Part shown: one piece after another, positions 57,273 through 64,000 of the stretch
Layout: the number at the start of each line of letters is the position of its first letter
Position numbering within the stretch: position 1 is the stretch's first letter
Origin: Planctomycetota bacterium
Lineage (GTDB): Bacteria > Planctomycetota > UBA8742 > UBA2392
Reading direction: 5' to 3'
Length of the DNA stretch: 64,000 bases
Assembly: GCA_020845475.1 (NCBI GenBank)
Contig: JADLFN010000075.1
Coordinates: 1 to 64,000 of the forward strand
Made by a program: the position numbers and the translations under genes
Notes under the pieces: model-generated
Database searches by the model: none
What the model saw: only the letters and a program-made list of their open reading frames with translations
Told to the model about the DNA's origin: nothing

Positions 57273-57881
57273 TTACTCTTCCTCGGCGTCGTCTTCGTCT
57301 TCCTTGGCCTTGGAGTTGTAGTGGCCTTCTTCGCACGAAGTCACGAAGTGCTCAAGACGGCCTTTGAGCCGGTTCCACTGCTGGCGCAGGCGCTGGGCCT
57401 CGAGGTCGTCAATCGTGCCGTCATTCGTGAGCGACTTCTCGGCAAACTGCAACAGATCCGCAAAGTCATTGAGCGCCGACACCGTCTCCGACACAAAATT
57501 GACGCGGCTTCCGCCCTGTGGAACCGGGTTGGGCGTGTAATAGCCGCGCGCGGTCTGGCAGATGAAGTGGATCAGTTCAAGATCCTGGCTCAGTTCAAAA
57601 ATCGCAAGCAGCTTGTCGAGCGGGTTGCGGGCACCACTGGCCGCGGGGTTTTCTTTGGTGCGCGCAGGCTGCGTCCATTTGTAAACCAGGCTGAGCGAGA
57701 TATCGAGCGCGCGCGCCACGCGTTTGGGCCCCGCGCGATCCACAGCCTGCTTGAGCACTCGATGCGTCTCGGAAAAAGCCCGCGACATATCGGCCTGGTT
57801 TGCCGCCTGAAGCTGCTCAAGTTCCTTGATCGGGTCGGCTTTGGCAGGGGGCGGCGTTTTTTCGCGCGCGGCTTTGCGCAT
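57273..57881 (-). CDS. HTH protein of phage CII-like type
   Basis: The 202-residue protein has a helix-turn-helix-like segment (RVARALDISLSLVYKWTQP, residues about 53-71), then a helical core (LDKLLAIFELSQDLELIHFIC) and an acidic C terminus (KAKEDEDDAEEE). It resembles the regulators annotated as phage CII-type in bacteria, but no phage genes are nearby. The ATG at 57881 has GGAG upstream. It is divergent from mtnA, across 87 bp. It could regulate that gene, but this is inference. Confidence 0.7.
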   Translation of the reverse strand: MRKAAREKTPPPAKADPIKELEQLQAANQADMSRAFSETHRVLKQAVDRAGPKRVARALDISLSLVYKWTQPARTKENPAASGARNPLDKLLAIFELSQDLELIHFICQTARGYYTPNPVPQGGSRVNFVSETVSALNDFADLLQFAEKSLTNDGTIDDLEAQRLRQQWNRLKGRLEHFVTSCEEGHYNSKAKEDEDDAEEE

Positions 57882-57968
57882 GGCTCGCTCCAAAATGGGC
57901 GTCGCTTTCAGTGTGGGAAACGCGGTTTCAATATACGATGCGCCCCCACCGCTTGTAAGGAGCCGAGT

Positions 57969-58958
57969 TTGAGCTTTCCCCGAACGCTGCAATGGCAAGG
58001 CGACGCAAAGGCCGGACGCCTTACAATCATCGAACAGACGAAACTCCCCTCTGAACTGATCTACCTCGAACTATCTTCGCTCGATGCGTTGATCGACGCC
58101 ATCAAGCGCCTGGCCGTGCGCGGCGCACCCGCCATTGGCGTTTCCGGCGCTTACGGCTGCGTGCTGGCCCTGCGCGAAGGCCTGGGCGACGCCGGTCTCG
58201 AACGCCTGGCCGAGGCGCGCCCCACGGCCGTGAACCTGCGCTGGGCAGTCGAGCGAGTAAGCGCGTTCGCCAAAGGCGACGCGTCCCGGGCTCTTGAAGA
58301 AGCCAAACGCATCAACGCCGAAGATGTCGCGGCTTGCGAGAGCATCGGCAAGCATGGCGCCACGCTGATCAAAGCCGGCATGGGCGTACACACGCATTGC
58401 AACGCCGGCGCGTTGGCCACCAGCGGCATGGGCACGGCGCTCGCGCCCATGTACGTCGCGCATGCAGCAGGCGTGAAGTTCAAGGTCTTCGCCGACGAAA
58501 CCCGCCCGCTGCTGCAGGGCGCGCGCCTGACGGCCTGGGAACTGGCTCAGGCGGGCATCGACGTGACCGTGATCGGCGACGACATGGCGGCGATTGTGCT
58601 GCGCGAGAAGAAATCGCAACTCGTGATCACCGGCGCCGATCGCATCGCGCTCAACGGCGACACTGCCAACAAAGTTGGCACTTATTCGCTCGCACTCGCG
58701 GCCAAGACCCACGGAGCGCCATTTTACATAGCCGCGCCTCGCAGTACCTTTGACGCGGCCACAAAAACGGGCGCCGACATTCCTATTGAGGAACGCAACG
58801 AAAACGAACTGCGCCAATGGAACGGCGCGCAACTCACCGCCAAAGGAGCGAAGGTGTTCAACCCGGCATTTGACGTAACACCGGCGGATTTGATTTCGGG
58901 CTACATCACAGAAGACGGCATTTTGCAGGCTTCGCAGATTGCGAAGTGGCTGAGATAA
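57969..58958 (+). CDS. mtnA: Methylthioribose-1-phosphate isomerase
   Basis: MtnA isomerises 5-methylthioribose-1-phosphate to the ribulose form in the methionine salvage pathway. The 329-residue protein has RGAPAIGVSGAYG, GVHTHCNAGALATSG with the catalytic Cys, and GADRIALNGDTANKVGTY with the catalytic Asp. A TTG at 57969 preceded by AAGGAG 5 bases upstream is the best start. The open frame extends far upstream, but that part is antisense to two other genes and is not protein-like. No other Mtn genes are adjacent. Confidence 0.92.
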   Translation: MSFPRTLQWQGDAKAGRLTIIEQTKLPSELIYLELSSLDALIDAIKRLAVRGAPAIGVSGAYGCVLALREGLGDAGLERLAEARPTAVNLRWAVERVSAFAKGDASRALEEAKRINAEDVAACESIGKHGATLIKAGMGVHTHCNAGALATSGMGTALAPMYVAHAAGVKFKVFADETRPLLQGARLTAWELAQAGIDVTVIGDDMAAIVLREKKSQLVITGADRIALNGDTANKVGTYSLALAAKTHGAPFYIAAPRSTFDAATKTGADIPIEERNENELRQWNGAQLTAKGAKVFNPAFDVTPADLISGYITEDGILQASQIAKWLR

Positions 58959-58967
58959 GGAACCACG

Positions 58968-60113
58968 ATGGCCAGGAAAATTACCGTGTTGGGCGCGGGC
59001 ATGGTCGGGTCGGCTATGGCCGCCGACATGCAGCGATTTGGCTTTGACGTCACGCTGGCCGACGCGCGCCCGCAGGCGCTCGAGCGCGCCAAAGCAAAAT
59101 GGGGCGTGCGCACCACACAAGCGGACCTCGGCACCGCGGCGTCAGTTAAGAAGCTTGTTGCAAAATCCGACCTCGTGCTGGGCGCGCTTTCATCGGCCAT
59201 CGGCCTGCAAACGCTCAAGGCAGTGATTGAGGCAAAGAAGCCCTACGTCGATATCTCGTTCATGGCCGAAGATGCGTGGGAGCTTGACGCGTTTGCCAAA
59301 AAGCACGGCGCATGCGCCATTGTCGATTGCGGCGTGGCACCCGGCGTTTCCAATCTGCTTTGCGGGCACGCCGTCGAGCAGCTCGACGAATGCACCAATC
59401 TGGAGATCTATGTGGGCGGCCTGCCCGCCGATCGCCGCTGGCCTTATCAGTACAAAGCAGGCTTCGCGCCCTCGGACGTGATCGAAGAATACACCCGGCC
59501 CGCGCGCATCGTTGAGCACGGCAAGGTCGTGGTCAAAGAGGCGTTGAGCGAGCCCGAACTCATGGATTTCCCGGGGCTGGGCACGCTCGAAGCATTCAAT
59601 ACCGACGGCCTGCGCAGCCTCGCCTACACGCTCAAGGTTCCGTTCATGAAGGAGCGCACGCTGCGCTACCCCGGCCACATCGAGCTCATGCGCGTGCTGC
59701 GGCATACCGGCCTGTTCTCGAAGGACGAGATCACTGTCGGCGGCGCTAAAGTTCGGCCCCTGGATGTCACTTCGGCGCTGCTCTTTCCCAAGTGGACCTT
59801 CGAAGACGGCGAAGCGGACATCACGGTCATGCGTATCATCGCCGACGGCCGCAAGGGCAAGAAATCCGTGCGCATGGTCTGGGATCTCGTCGATCGCATG
59901 GACCCGCAAACCGGCCTGCGCAGCATGTCGCGCACCACAGGCTACGCGGCTACCTCGGTCGCGACGCTGGTGGCAAATGGCAAGTTCACCAAGCCCGGCG
60001 TGCACCCGCCGGAACTGCTCGCCAAAGAGAAAGGGTTCGTGGATGCGTTTCTGGCCGAGTACGCTAAGCGAGGCATCCAAGTCATCGCAAGCCAGACAGA
60101 GCCGCCAAAGTAG
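58968..60113 (+). CDS. Saccharopine dehydrogenase-family oxidoreductase
   Basis: The 381-residue protein has the NAD(P) loop ITVLGAGMVGSAMAADMQRFG, given as VLGAGMVGSAMAADMQ, and the family core (VDISFMAEDAWELD, VAPGVSNLLCGHA, MDFPGLGTLEAFNTDGLRSL). It resembles Lys9-like saccharopine reductases or carboxynorspermidine synthases; the exact substrate is unclear. The ATG at 58968 has AAGGAACC upstream. It starts 9 bp after mtnA, so they are likely co-transcribed. Confidence 0.87.
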   Translation: MARKITVLGAGMVGSAMAADMQRFGFDVTLADARPQALERAKAKWGVRTTQADLGTAASVKKLVAKSDLVLGALSSAIGLQTLKAVIEAKKPYVDISFMAEDAWELDAFAKKHGACAIVDCGVAPGVSNLLCGHAVEQLDECTNLEIYVGGLPADRRWPYQYKAGFAPSDVIEEYTRPARIVEHGKVVVKEALSEPELMDFPGLGTLEAFNTDGLRSLAYTLKVPFMKERTLRYPGHIELMRVLRHTGLFSKDEITVGGAKVRPLDVTSALLFPKWTFEDGEADITVMRIIADGRKGKKSVRMVWDLVDRMDPQTGLRSMSRTTGYAATSVATLVANGKFTKPGVHPPELLAKEKGFVDAFLAEYAKRGIQVIASQTEPPK

Positions 60114-60211
60114 CTCACGCCCCGAAAGCACAGGCCATGCGCCCGCTTGACGTTTGAAAGCAATGCGATACCGTTTTGGCGCTGTACCCCAGAAACGCAG
60201 CAGAAGCAATT

Positions 60212-60289
<78 letters not shown>

Positions 60290-60290
60290 G

Positions 60291-60322
60291 ACAAAACACA
60301 CCGCTTGGGCGGTGTGTTTTGT
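60291..60322 (+). terminator. Terminator of the tRNA-Pro gene
   Basis: The 14-bp stem ACAAAACACACCGC/GCGGTGTGTTTTGT with a TTGG loop follows the CCA end by one base. Confidence 0.85.
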
Positions 60323-60431
60323 TTGATGCGCGTGAGCGGTCGTCGAGCAGCGTTCGATATTTGGTCGGCGCTTTTTTGCGCGGCCGCTTCGCAGAGCTGC
60401 GCTGAGCCAAAGCGCCGCTGGCGCTTTGGCA

Positions 60432-60479
60432 TTTCTCCGCCCCGACCAGGCAGAACACACCAGTTGGGCGGTGTGTTTT
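60432..60479. repeat. Second copy of tRNA-Pro 3' end plus terminator
   Basis: These 48 bases match 60273-60320 at 43 positions (the TCTCCGCCCCGACCAG part exactly apart from one base upstream) and carry a second hairpin. A separate perfect stem (CCAAAGCGCC/GGCGCTTTGG) lies just before it, at 60407-60429. The interval to the next gene (60480-60627) shows a run of ten G at 60513-60522 and nothing else I can name. Confidence 0.75.
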
Positions 60480-60627
60480 CAATCTGACGCTGTAACTGGT
60501 ACTTGGCCCCGCGGGGGGGGGGTGTGAAACGTTCATTCCTTTTATCGATGGGGTGAAAATGCCTTGGCTGGAATTGGACGAAGGGGCCTTCATGGCGTAG
60601 ATTGAAGCAAGGTATTGGAGGAATCTG

Positions 60628-63498
60628 ATGAGACCTACAATTGTGTTGCTCTTCGCGCTGGCAGGCGCGCTGAGCGTGCCGCCCGGGGGCTCCATTGCAC
60701 AGGACCCCCCGCGCGATACGCCAAGCAAGGGTCCTGCTCCCGCGATTGACGCTGAGCAGGTCAAGCAGGCCAAAGGCACGCTGGACAAGTTGGATCGTCG
60801 CGCCTACGTCACCATCTCCGGTTTGCGCCACCTTTTGCGCAACCTTTTTGAAGACGACCTGTTCGTGGGCCGCTGGCGCCGCGTCTGTCCCATTGAACCC
60901 TTCGAAACAGCTGGTACGGGCGCGCTGGACGCTGCCGAGCTGTGGCGCCTTTGGGCCGTGCTTGAGTCGGGCATGCCGCGCAATGAAGCACTGGACGCCA
61001 AACTGGCGCGTCTGGCGCTCACGCCAAGCCCTGAGATTACACACGAACTCGCGCCAGCGGGTCTTTACATGCTGGTGATCCGCGCCGCTGCGCGACGCAT
61101 GAGCGTCAAGGATGCCGCCAAGCTTTTGGAAAACGCACGCATTACGCTCTCGGCTGCCAAGAATGCGGCCAACGTCTGTTCGCCCCAGTCCTACTGGGCA
61201 ACTTCCGACGCGGTGTCCGTGCAGTGGTATTCGAACCATTTTTGGCGTGCGGTGATCAATCGTTGTGCGCTCGACATCGGTTTAGCCGCTGAATTCAAGC
61301 AGTGGGGCCGGGATCTCGACTTTCTGGGCCGCGCACACATCGAGAACCTGGGATGGGGCTGCCAGAAAGGCCAACCGCCGGACGTCTCGGAGGATCTCAA
61401 TGCAAACGTGCTGGCCATGGCTGCTTTTGGCCTGGCTTCGGGTGCCCCGCCCGGGCAATTTTCGCGACCCAATCTGGCCGATATCGAGACTGCTGCGCGA
61501 TTGATGCCAGACACACTTGAGCGGCTGCAGAAAACTTACTCCGAGCCCTTTGGCGCCGGCCGGCTCGCGTTTGTCATGGCGAGCATGGCCGCGCCCAAGG
61601 GCCTGAATGACGCGGCTCAGTGGCGCAATTCCCTGCACGCGAACTATCTGGAAGCGATGAAAGCTGGCACACTGGCCAGCACCCGAACGAACCTAGCGGA
61701 GGCCTTTGGCTTCAGCCAGCGTACGGGTCGCGAAGATCCACTGGCCGAAGTCACTGAGCACGCGTTGTTGCTGGCGCCGGCCCTTGGCGGTTTCCTGTCT
61801 CCGGCCGATGGCCCGTTGGCAAAGATGGAGCTGGCAGAAGTCGGCCGCGCGATGCACGCCATGGCGATTGTTGAAGCAGCGGCCGCACCCGCGACCAAGC
61901 CGCGCACTCCGATTGAACAGCGCGCCAATGACGCACTGCAAAAGGCGCGTAAGTTTCTGATCGCAAACCAGAATCCCGACGGCAGTTTTCCCAACGATAT
62001 GTGGGGCGGGGCGAAGTCCGACGGTACGGGCGTGCAATGCCTTGCGGTTATGGCGCTCCTTCATGCGGGCGAGCCGCGCGAAAGCGCGACGATTCGCAAG
62101 GCCATGAGCTTCCTTGAGAGCCGCAACTTCGCAATGAAGCGCGAGACCTACGAAGCCAGCCTGCAACTGATGTTGCTCGAGAAGTTCTTTGAAAAGGAAA
62201 TCGCTGCAGCCGGCATGTTCACAGCGACGAACCTCAACGAATACAACGCCGCACGCAACAAGCTGGTTGAACTCATGCCCCGCAACTATCGCGAGTTGGC
62301 CAAGGCGCGCGCGAAGTTGCTGATAGAAAAGCGCGAGTTCGATCTCGACGGCTACAGTTACTCGTGCGGAGGCGCGCTTCCGCCCAAGCCGCCAAAAACG
62401 CCTCCAGCCACGCCGCGCAAGGCGCCTCCGGGCGTGCCGCCCAAACCCATCACGGGGCCGAGAACTCCGCCAAAACCGCCCAAGCCCGTGACCATGGACG
62501 CTTCCAAGACCTCGCAGGACGGCTGGGACAACTCCAACAGCGTGTACGCGCTGATGGGGCTCAAGGCGGCCTGCATGCTGGCCATCAATGTGCCTTCGAG
62601 TGTGTTCCGCTATGAACTCGAGCGCGTCATTGGCGAAGCTGAACTGGATCATTCACTCGCCCACGTACCCATGGAACGTCCCTGGAAAACACCCCCGCCC
62701 AAAGATCCCAAGCGCGCGGCCAAACAGACCCGTGCCAGCGAGCATGTTCACTGCTTCAAGTTTTTCTACCGCCCGGACTGGGCGAGTTTCTTCAGCAATG
62801 AAAGTGAAGGCCCGCCCGTCGTAAAGAAGGACGAGAAGGACAAGCAAGACGAAAAGGAAGCCAAAGCCGACGTCGGCAGCGGGTCCTTTGGCTGCTCAGC
62901 CGGATTGCTGGCCAGCCTTGGCATTTGCTTTGACGAACTCACCTTGCGCGGAGAGTGGGGCAAAGGCGAATTCGACGGAGACCTCGAACGCTACGGCGAC
63001 CAGGTTCTCTGGGGAGGCCTTTCGTGGCTTTCACTCTGCATGCTCAAGCCCGCTGCCAAGTACAAGAACCGCTGGCAGATCGACATGACCAAGCCGCGCT
63101 CCGCGGCTCTTGACGGTGTTGGCTTCTACAACGACGCCTGGGCGCTTTCGCGCGCATGCATCCAGCTGGGCGCCGTGGAACTGGCGGGCGGCATTGACTG
63201 GTATGCGGTGCTGGCCCGCGAAATCTGCGACAGACAGTTGCCCGACGGAAGCTGGGGCCTGGAAAACGCGCTGCCCGCGGCTTCACGTAAACCCGCATTG
63301 TGCAACACCGCGTTTGCGATCCTTGTGCTCGCACGCGCTCATCAACCGGTGCTCTCAGGCGAAAGGCGCGGCCATGACGCACCTCCTCGCCGCCCGGCAG
63401 GCACTTCTGAGCCTGGGCCTGGGCCAAAGCCCGTAGAGCCCGCGCCCAAACCAAAGACCGAGGAGCCGGAGAAGACACCGACTACCGGCGAGAAGTAA
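60628..63498 (+). CDS. Secreted alpha-toroid (prenyltransferase/squalene-cyclase-fold) protein
   Basis: The 956-residue protein has a signal peptide (MRPTIVLLFALAGALSV) and repeats of the alpha-alpha toroid: NQNPDGSFPNDMWGG near 447 and RQLPDGSWGLENA near 869, plus GCSAGLLASLGICFDEL. A Pro/Lys-rich linker (about 580-630) interrupts the barrel, and the C terminus is a Pro-rich tail. The DxDD/DCTAE motif of squalene-hopene cyclases is absent, so cyclase activity is doubtful. This type is common in planctomycetes. The ATG at 60628 has AGGAAT upstream. Confidence 0.8.
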   Translation: MRPTIVLLFALAGALSVPPGGSIAQDPPRDTPSKGPAPAIDAEQVKQAKGTLDKLDRRAYVTISGLRHLLRNLFEDDLFVGRWRRVCPIEPFETAGTGALDAAELWRLWAVLESGMPRNEALDAKLARLALTPSPEITHELAPAGLYMLVIRAAARRMSVKDAAKLLENARITLSAAKNAANVCSPQSYWATSDAVSVQWYSNHFWRAVINRCALDIGLAAEFKQWGRDLDFLGRAHIENLGWGCQKGQPPDVSEDLNANVLAMAAFGLASGAPPGQFSRPNLADIETAARLMPDTLERLQKTYSEPFGAGRLAFVMASMAAPKGLNDAAQWRNSLHANYLEAMKAGTLASTRTNLAEAFGFSQRTGREDPLAEVTEHALLLAPALGGFLSPADGPLAKMELAEVGRAMHAMAIVEAAAAPATKPRTPIEQRANDALQKARKFLIANQNPDGSFPNDMWGGAKSDGTGVQCLAVMALLHAGEPRESATIRKAMSFLESRNFAMKRETYEASLQLMLLEKFFEKEIAAAGMFTATNLNEYNAARNKLVELMPRNYRELAKARAKLLIEKREFDLDGYSYSCGGALPPKPPKTPPATPRKAPPGVPPKPITGPRTPPKPPKPVTMDASKTSQDGWDNSNSVYALMGLKAACMLAINVPSSVFRYELERVIGEAELDHSLAHVPMERPWKTPPPKDPKRAAKQTRASEHVHCFKFFYRPDWASFFSNESEGPPVVKKDEKDKQDEKEAKADVGSGSFGCSAGLLASLGICFDELTLRGEWGKGEFDGDLERYGDQVLWGGLSWLSLCMLKPAAKYKNRWQIDMTKPRSAALDGVGFYNDAWALSRACIQLGAVELAGGIDWYAVLAREICDRQLPDGSWGLENALPAASRKPALCNTAFAILVLARAHQPVLSGERRGHDAPPRRPAGTSEPGPGPKPVEPAPKPKTEEPEKTPTTGEK

Positions 63499-63521
63499 CC
63501 GCCAGCATCGGGATCTGAAGC

Positions 63522-63543
63522 GGGGCGCGCCACGGCGCGCCCC
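63522..63543. terminator. GC-rich hairpin between convergent genes
   Basis: GGGGCGCGCC and GGCGCGCCCC form a perfect 10-bp inverted repeat with a 2-base centre. It has no T tract, so it could be a rho-independent-like stop for either strand or a repetitive palindrome. Confidence 0.5.
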
Positions 63544-63545
63544 AC

Positions 63546-63995
63546 TCAGTTCAGGCGCCAGAGGGTGAAATTCAAAGCGCTGGCGAATGACACCCACGCC
63601 AGGTAGGGCATAAGCAGCGCCGAAGCGACGCGGCTATGGCGCCAGAACACAGCAATAGTTGCGGCAATCGCGCACCACATGGCCACAATGACGGCGAACG
63701 CCGCGCCGGGTTGCTTGAGCCCAAAGAACACCGGCGTCCACAAAGCGTTGAGCAGGAGTTGGATCAGGAAAACAGCCAGCGCGCGCCTTGCGCTGCCCGT
63801 GCGCCAAACCAGCCAGGCACTTACACCCATCATGATATAGAGCGTCGTCCAGACAGGCCCAAACACCCAGTTCGGCGGGTTCCATGCCGGTTTGTTGAGC
63901 GACGCGTACCACTCACCCGGCATGAAGGCGATGCCCGAAAGCGCCGCCGCCCAGCAAAGCGCCACCCAGCCGGCGAGCGCCAAGGCGTTCTTCAA
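63546..63995 (-). CDS. tspO: TspO/MBR family membrane protein
   Basis: The 149-residue five-helix protein has the family signature: NKPAWNPPNWVFGPVWTTLYIMMG with the conserved prolines and tryptophans (given as PAWNPPNWVFGPVWTTLY), LNALWTPVFFG and the closing YLAWVSFASALNFTLWRLN. TspO binds porphyrins, in some bacteria for stress control, and cholesterol in mitochondria. The ATG at 63995 is the first in frame, near the edge of the window. It converges with the toroid gene. Confidence 0.92.
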   Translation of the reverse strand: MKNALALAGWVALCWAAALSGIAFMPGEWYASLNKPAWNPPNWVFGPVWTTLYIMMGVSAWLVWRTGSARRALAVFLIQLLLNALWTPVFFGLKQPGAAFAVIVAMWCAIAATIAVFWRHSRVASALLMPYLAWVSFASALNFTLWRLN

Positions 63996-64000
63996 CGGGC

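Noticed and set aside
56850-57968. N-terminal 370-residue extension of MtnA
   Set aside because: It is antisense to two coupled minus-strand genes and is rich in Arg/His/Leu without motifs. A TTG with AAGGAG at 57969 gives a protein of normal MtnA length.
60628-63498. Squalene-hopene cyclase
   Set aside because: The toroid repeats fit, but there is a signal peptide, a linker inside the barrel and no DxDD motif.

Overview
The window is a GC-rich bacterial chromosome segment. It carries 59 protein-coding features (including one 26-codon leader ORF and one split-off gene fragment), one tRNA, and an unusual density of intergenic repeats. A Planctomycetota or wider PVC-group origin is my inference, not a proof. 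It rests on the mix of a secreted alpha-toroid (prenyltransferase-fold) protein, leucine-rich-repeat and FHA proteins, a giant secreted Glu/Lys/Ala-rich coiled coil, a eukaryote-like squalene synthase, an S23/IVP four-helix protein, and housekeeping genes scattered outside classical operons. No phage, IS transposase, rRNA or CRISPR array is visible.

Layout. 1-8.2 kb: repeat-rich start, a zinc-ribbon membrane protein and a large ATPase-TPR protein (minus strand), then flavin reductase, CoA-binding protein, TilS and small unknowns. 8.2-11 kb: three secreted paralogues holding five copies of one unrecognised domain. 11-24.4 kb: glycyl-tRNA synthetase, a double UspA protein, a lipoprotein, an FHA protein, a membrane mannosyltransferase-like protein, LpdA, an S23 gene framed by inverted repeats, LipB, squalene synthase and a LolA-like carrier. 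24.5-31 kb: an aromatic amino-acid region with a candidate Tyr/Phe attenuator, a prephenate dehydratase-like protein, a chorismate mutase-DAHP synthase fusion, a response regulator, a glutamate synthase-like FMN protein and a DHQ dehydratase-shikimate dehydrogenase-shikimate kinase fusion. 31-35.5 kb: prepilin peptidase, class IV aminotransferase, lipid kinase, LysM protein and a hot-dog protein. 35.5-41.4 kb: the giant coiled coil and two secreted paralogues, one cut by an in-frame TGA. 41.4-47.7 kb: radical SAM, metallo-hydrolase, and a four-gene acyl-CoA operon with a repeat array in every gap. 47.9-54.9 kb: IMPase, a TT-motif membrane protein, glycosyltransferase, DnaA with a terminator-like leader, thioesterase and an LRR protein. 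55-64 kb: RNA methyltransferase, CobW GTPase, a coupled regulator pair, MtnA, saccharopine dehydrogenase, tRNA-Pro(GGG), the secreted toroid protein and TspO.

The most unusual signal is in the DNA between genes. About 14 loci carry short tandem arrays with a unit of 7, 8 or 9 bp. Unit sequence differs from locus to locus, and most loci have two arms in inverted orientation that would fold as long hairpins in RNA. One pair encloses an S23/IVP gene, the arrangement known from 23S rRNA intervening sequences, so the short pairs may be gene-less relatives of such an element. A second family of TAG-initiated palindromes sits on stop codons. Two leaders, upstream of the prephenate dehydratase-like gene and of dnaA, contain terminator hairpins between a promoter and the start codon and look like attenuators.
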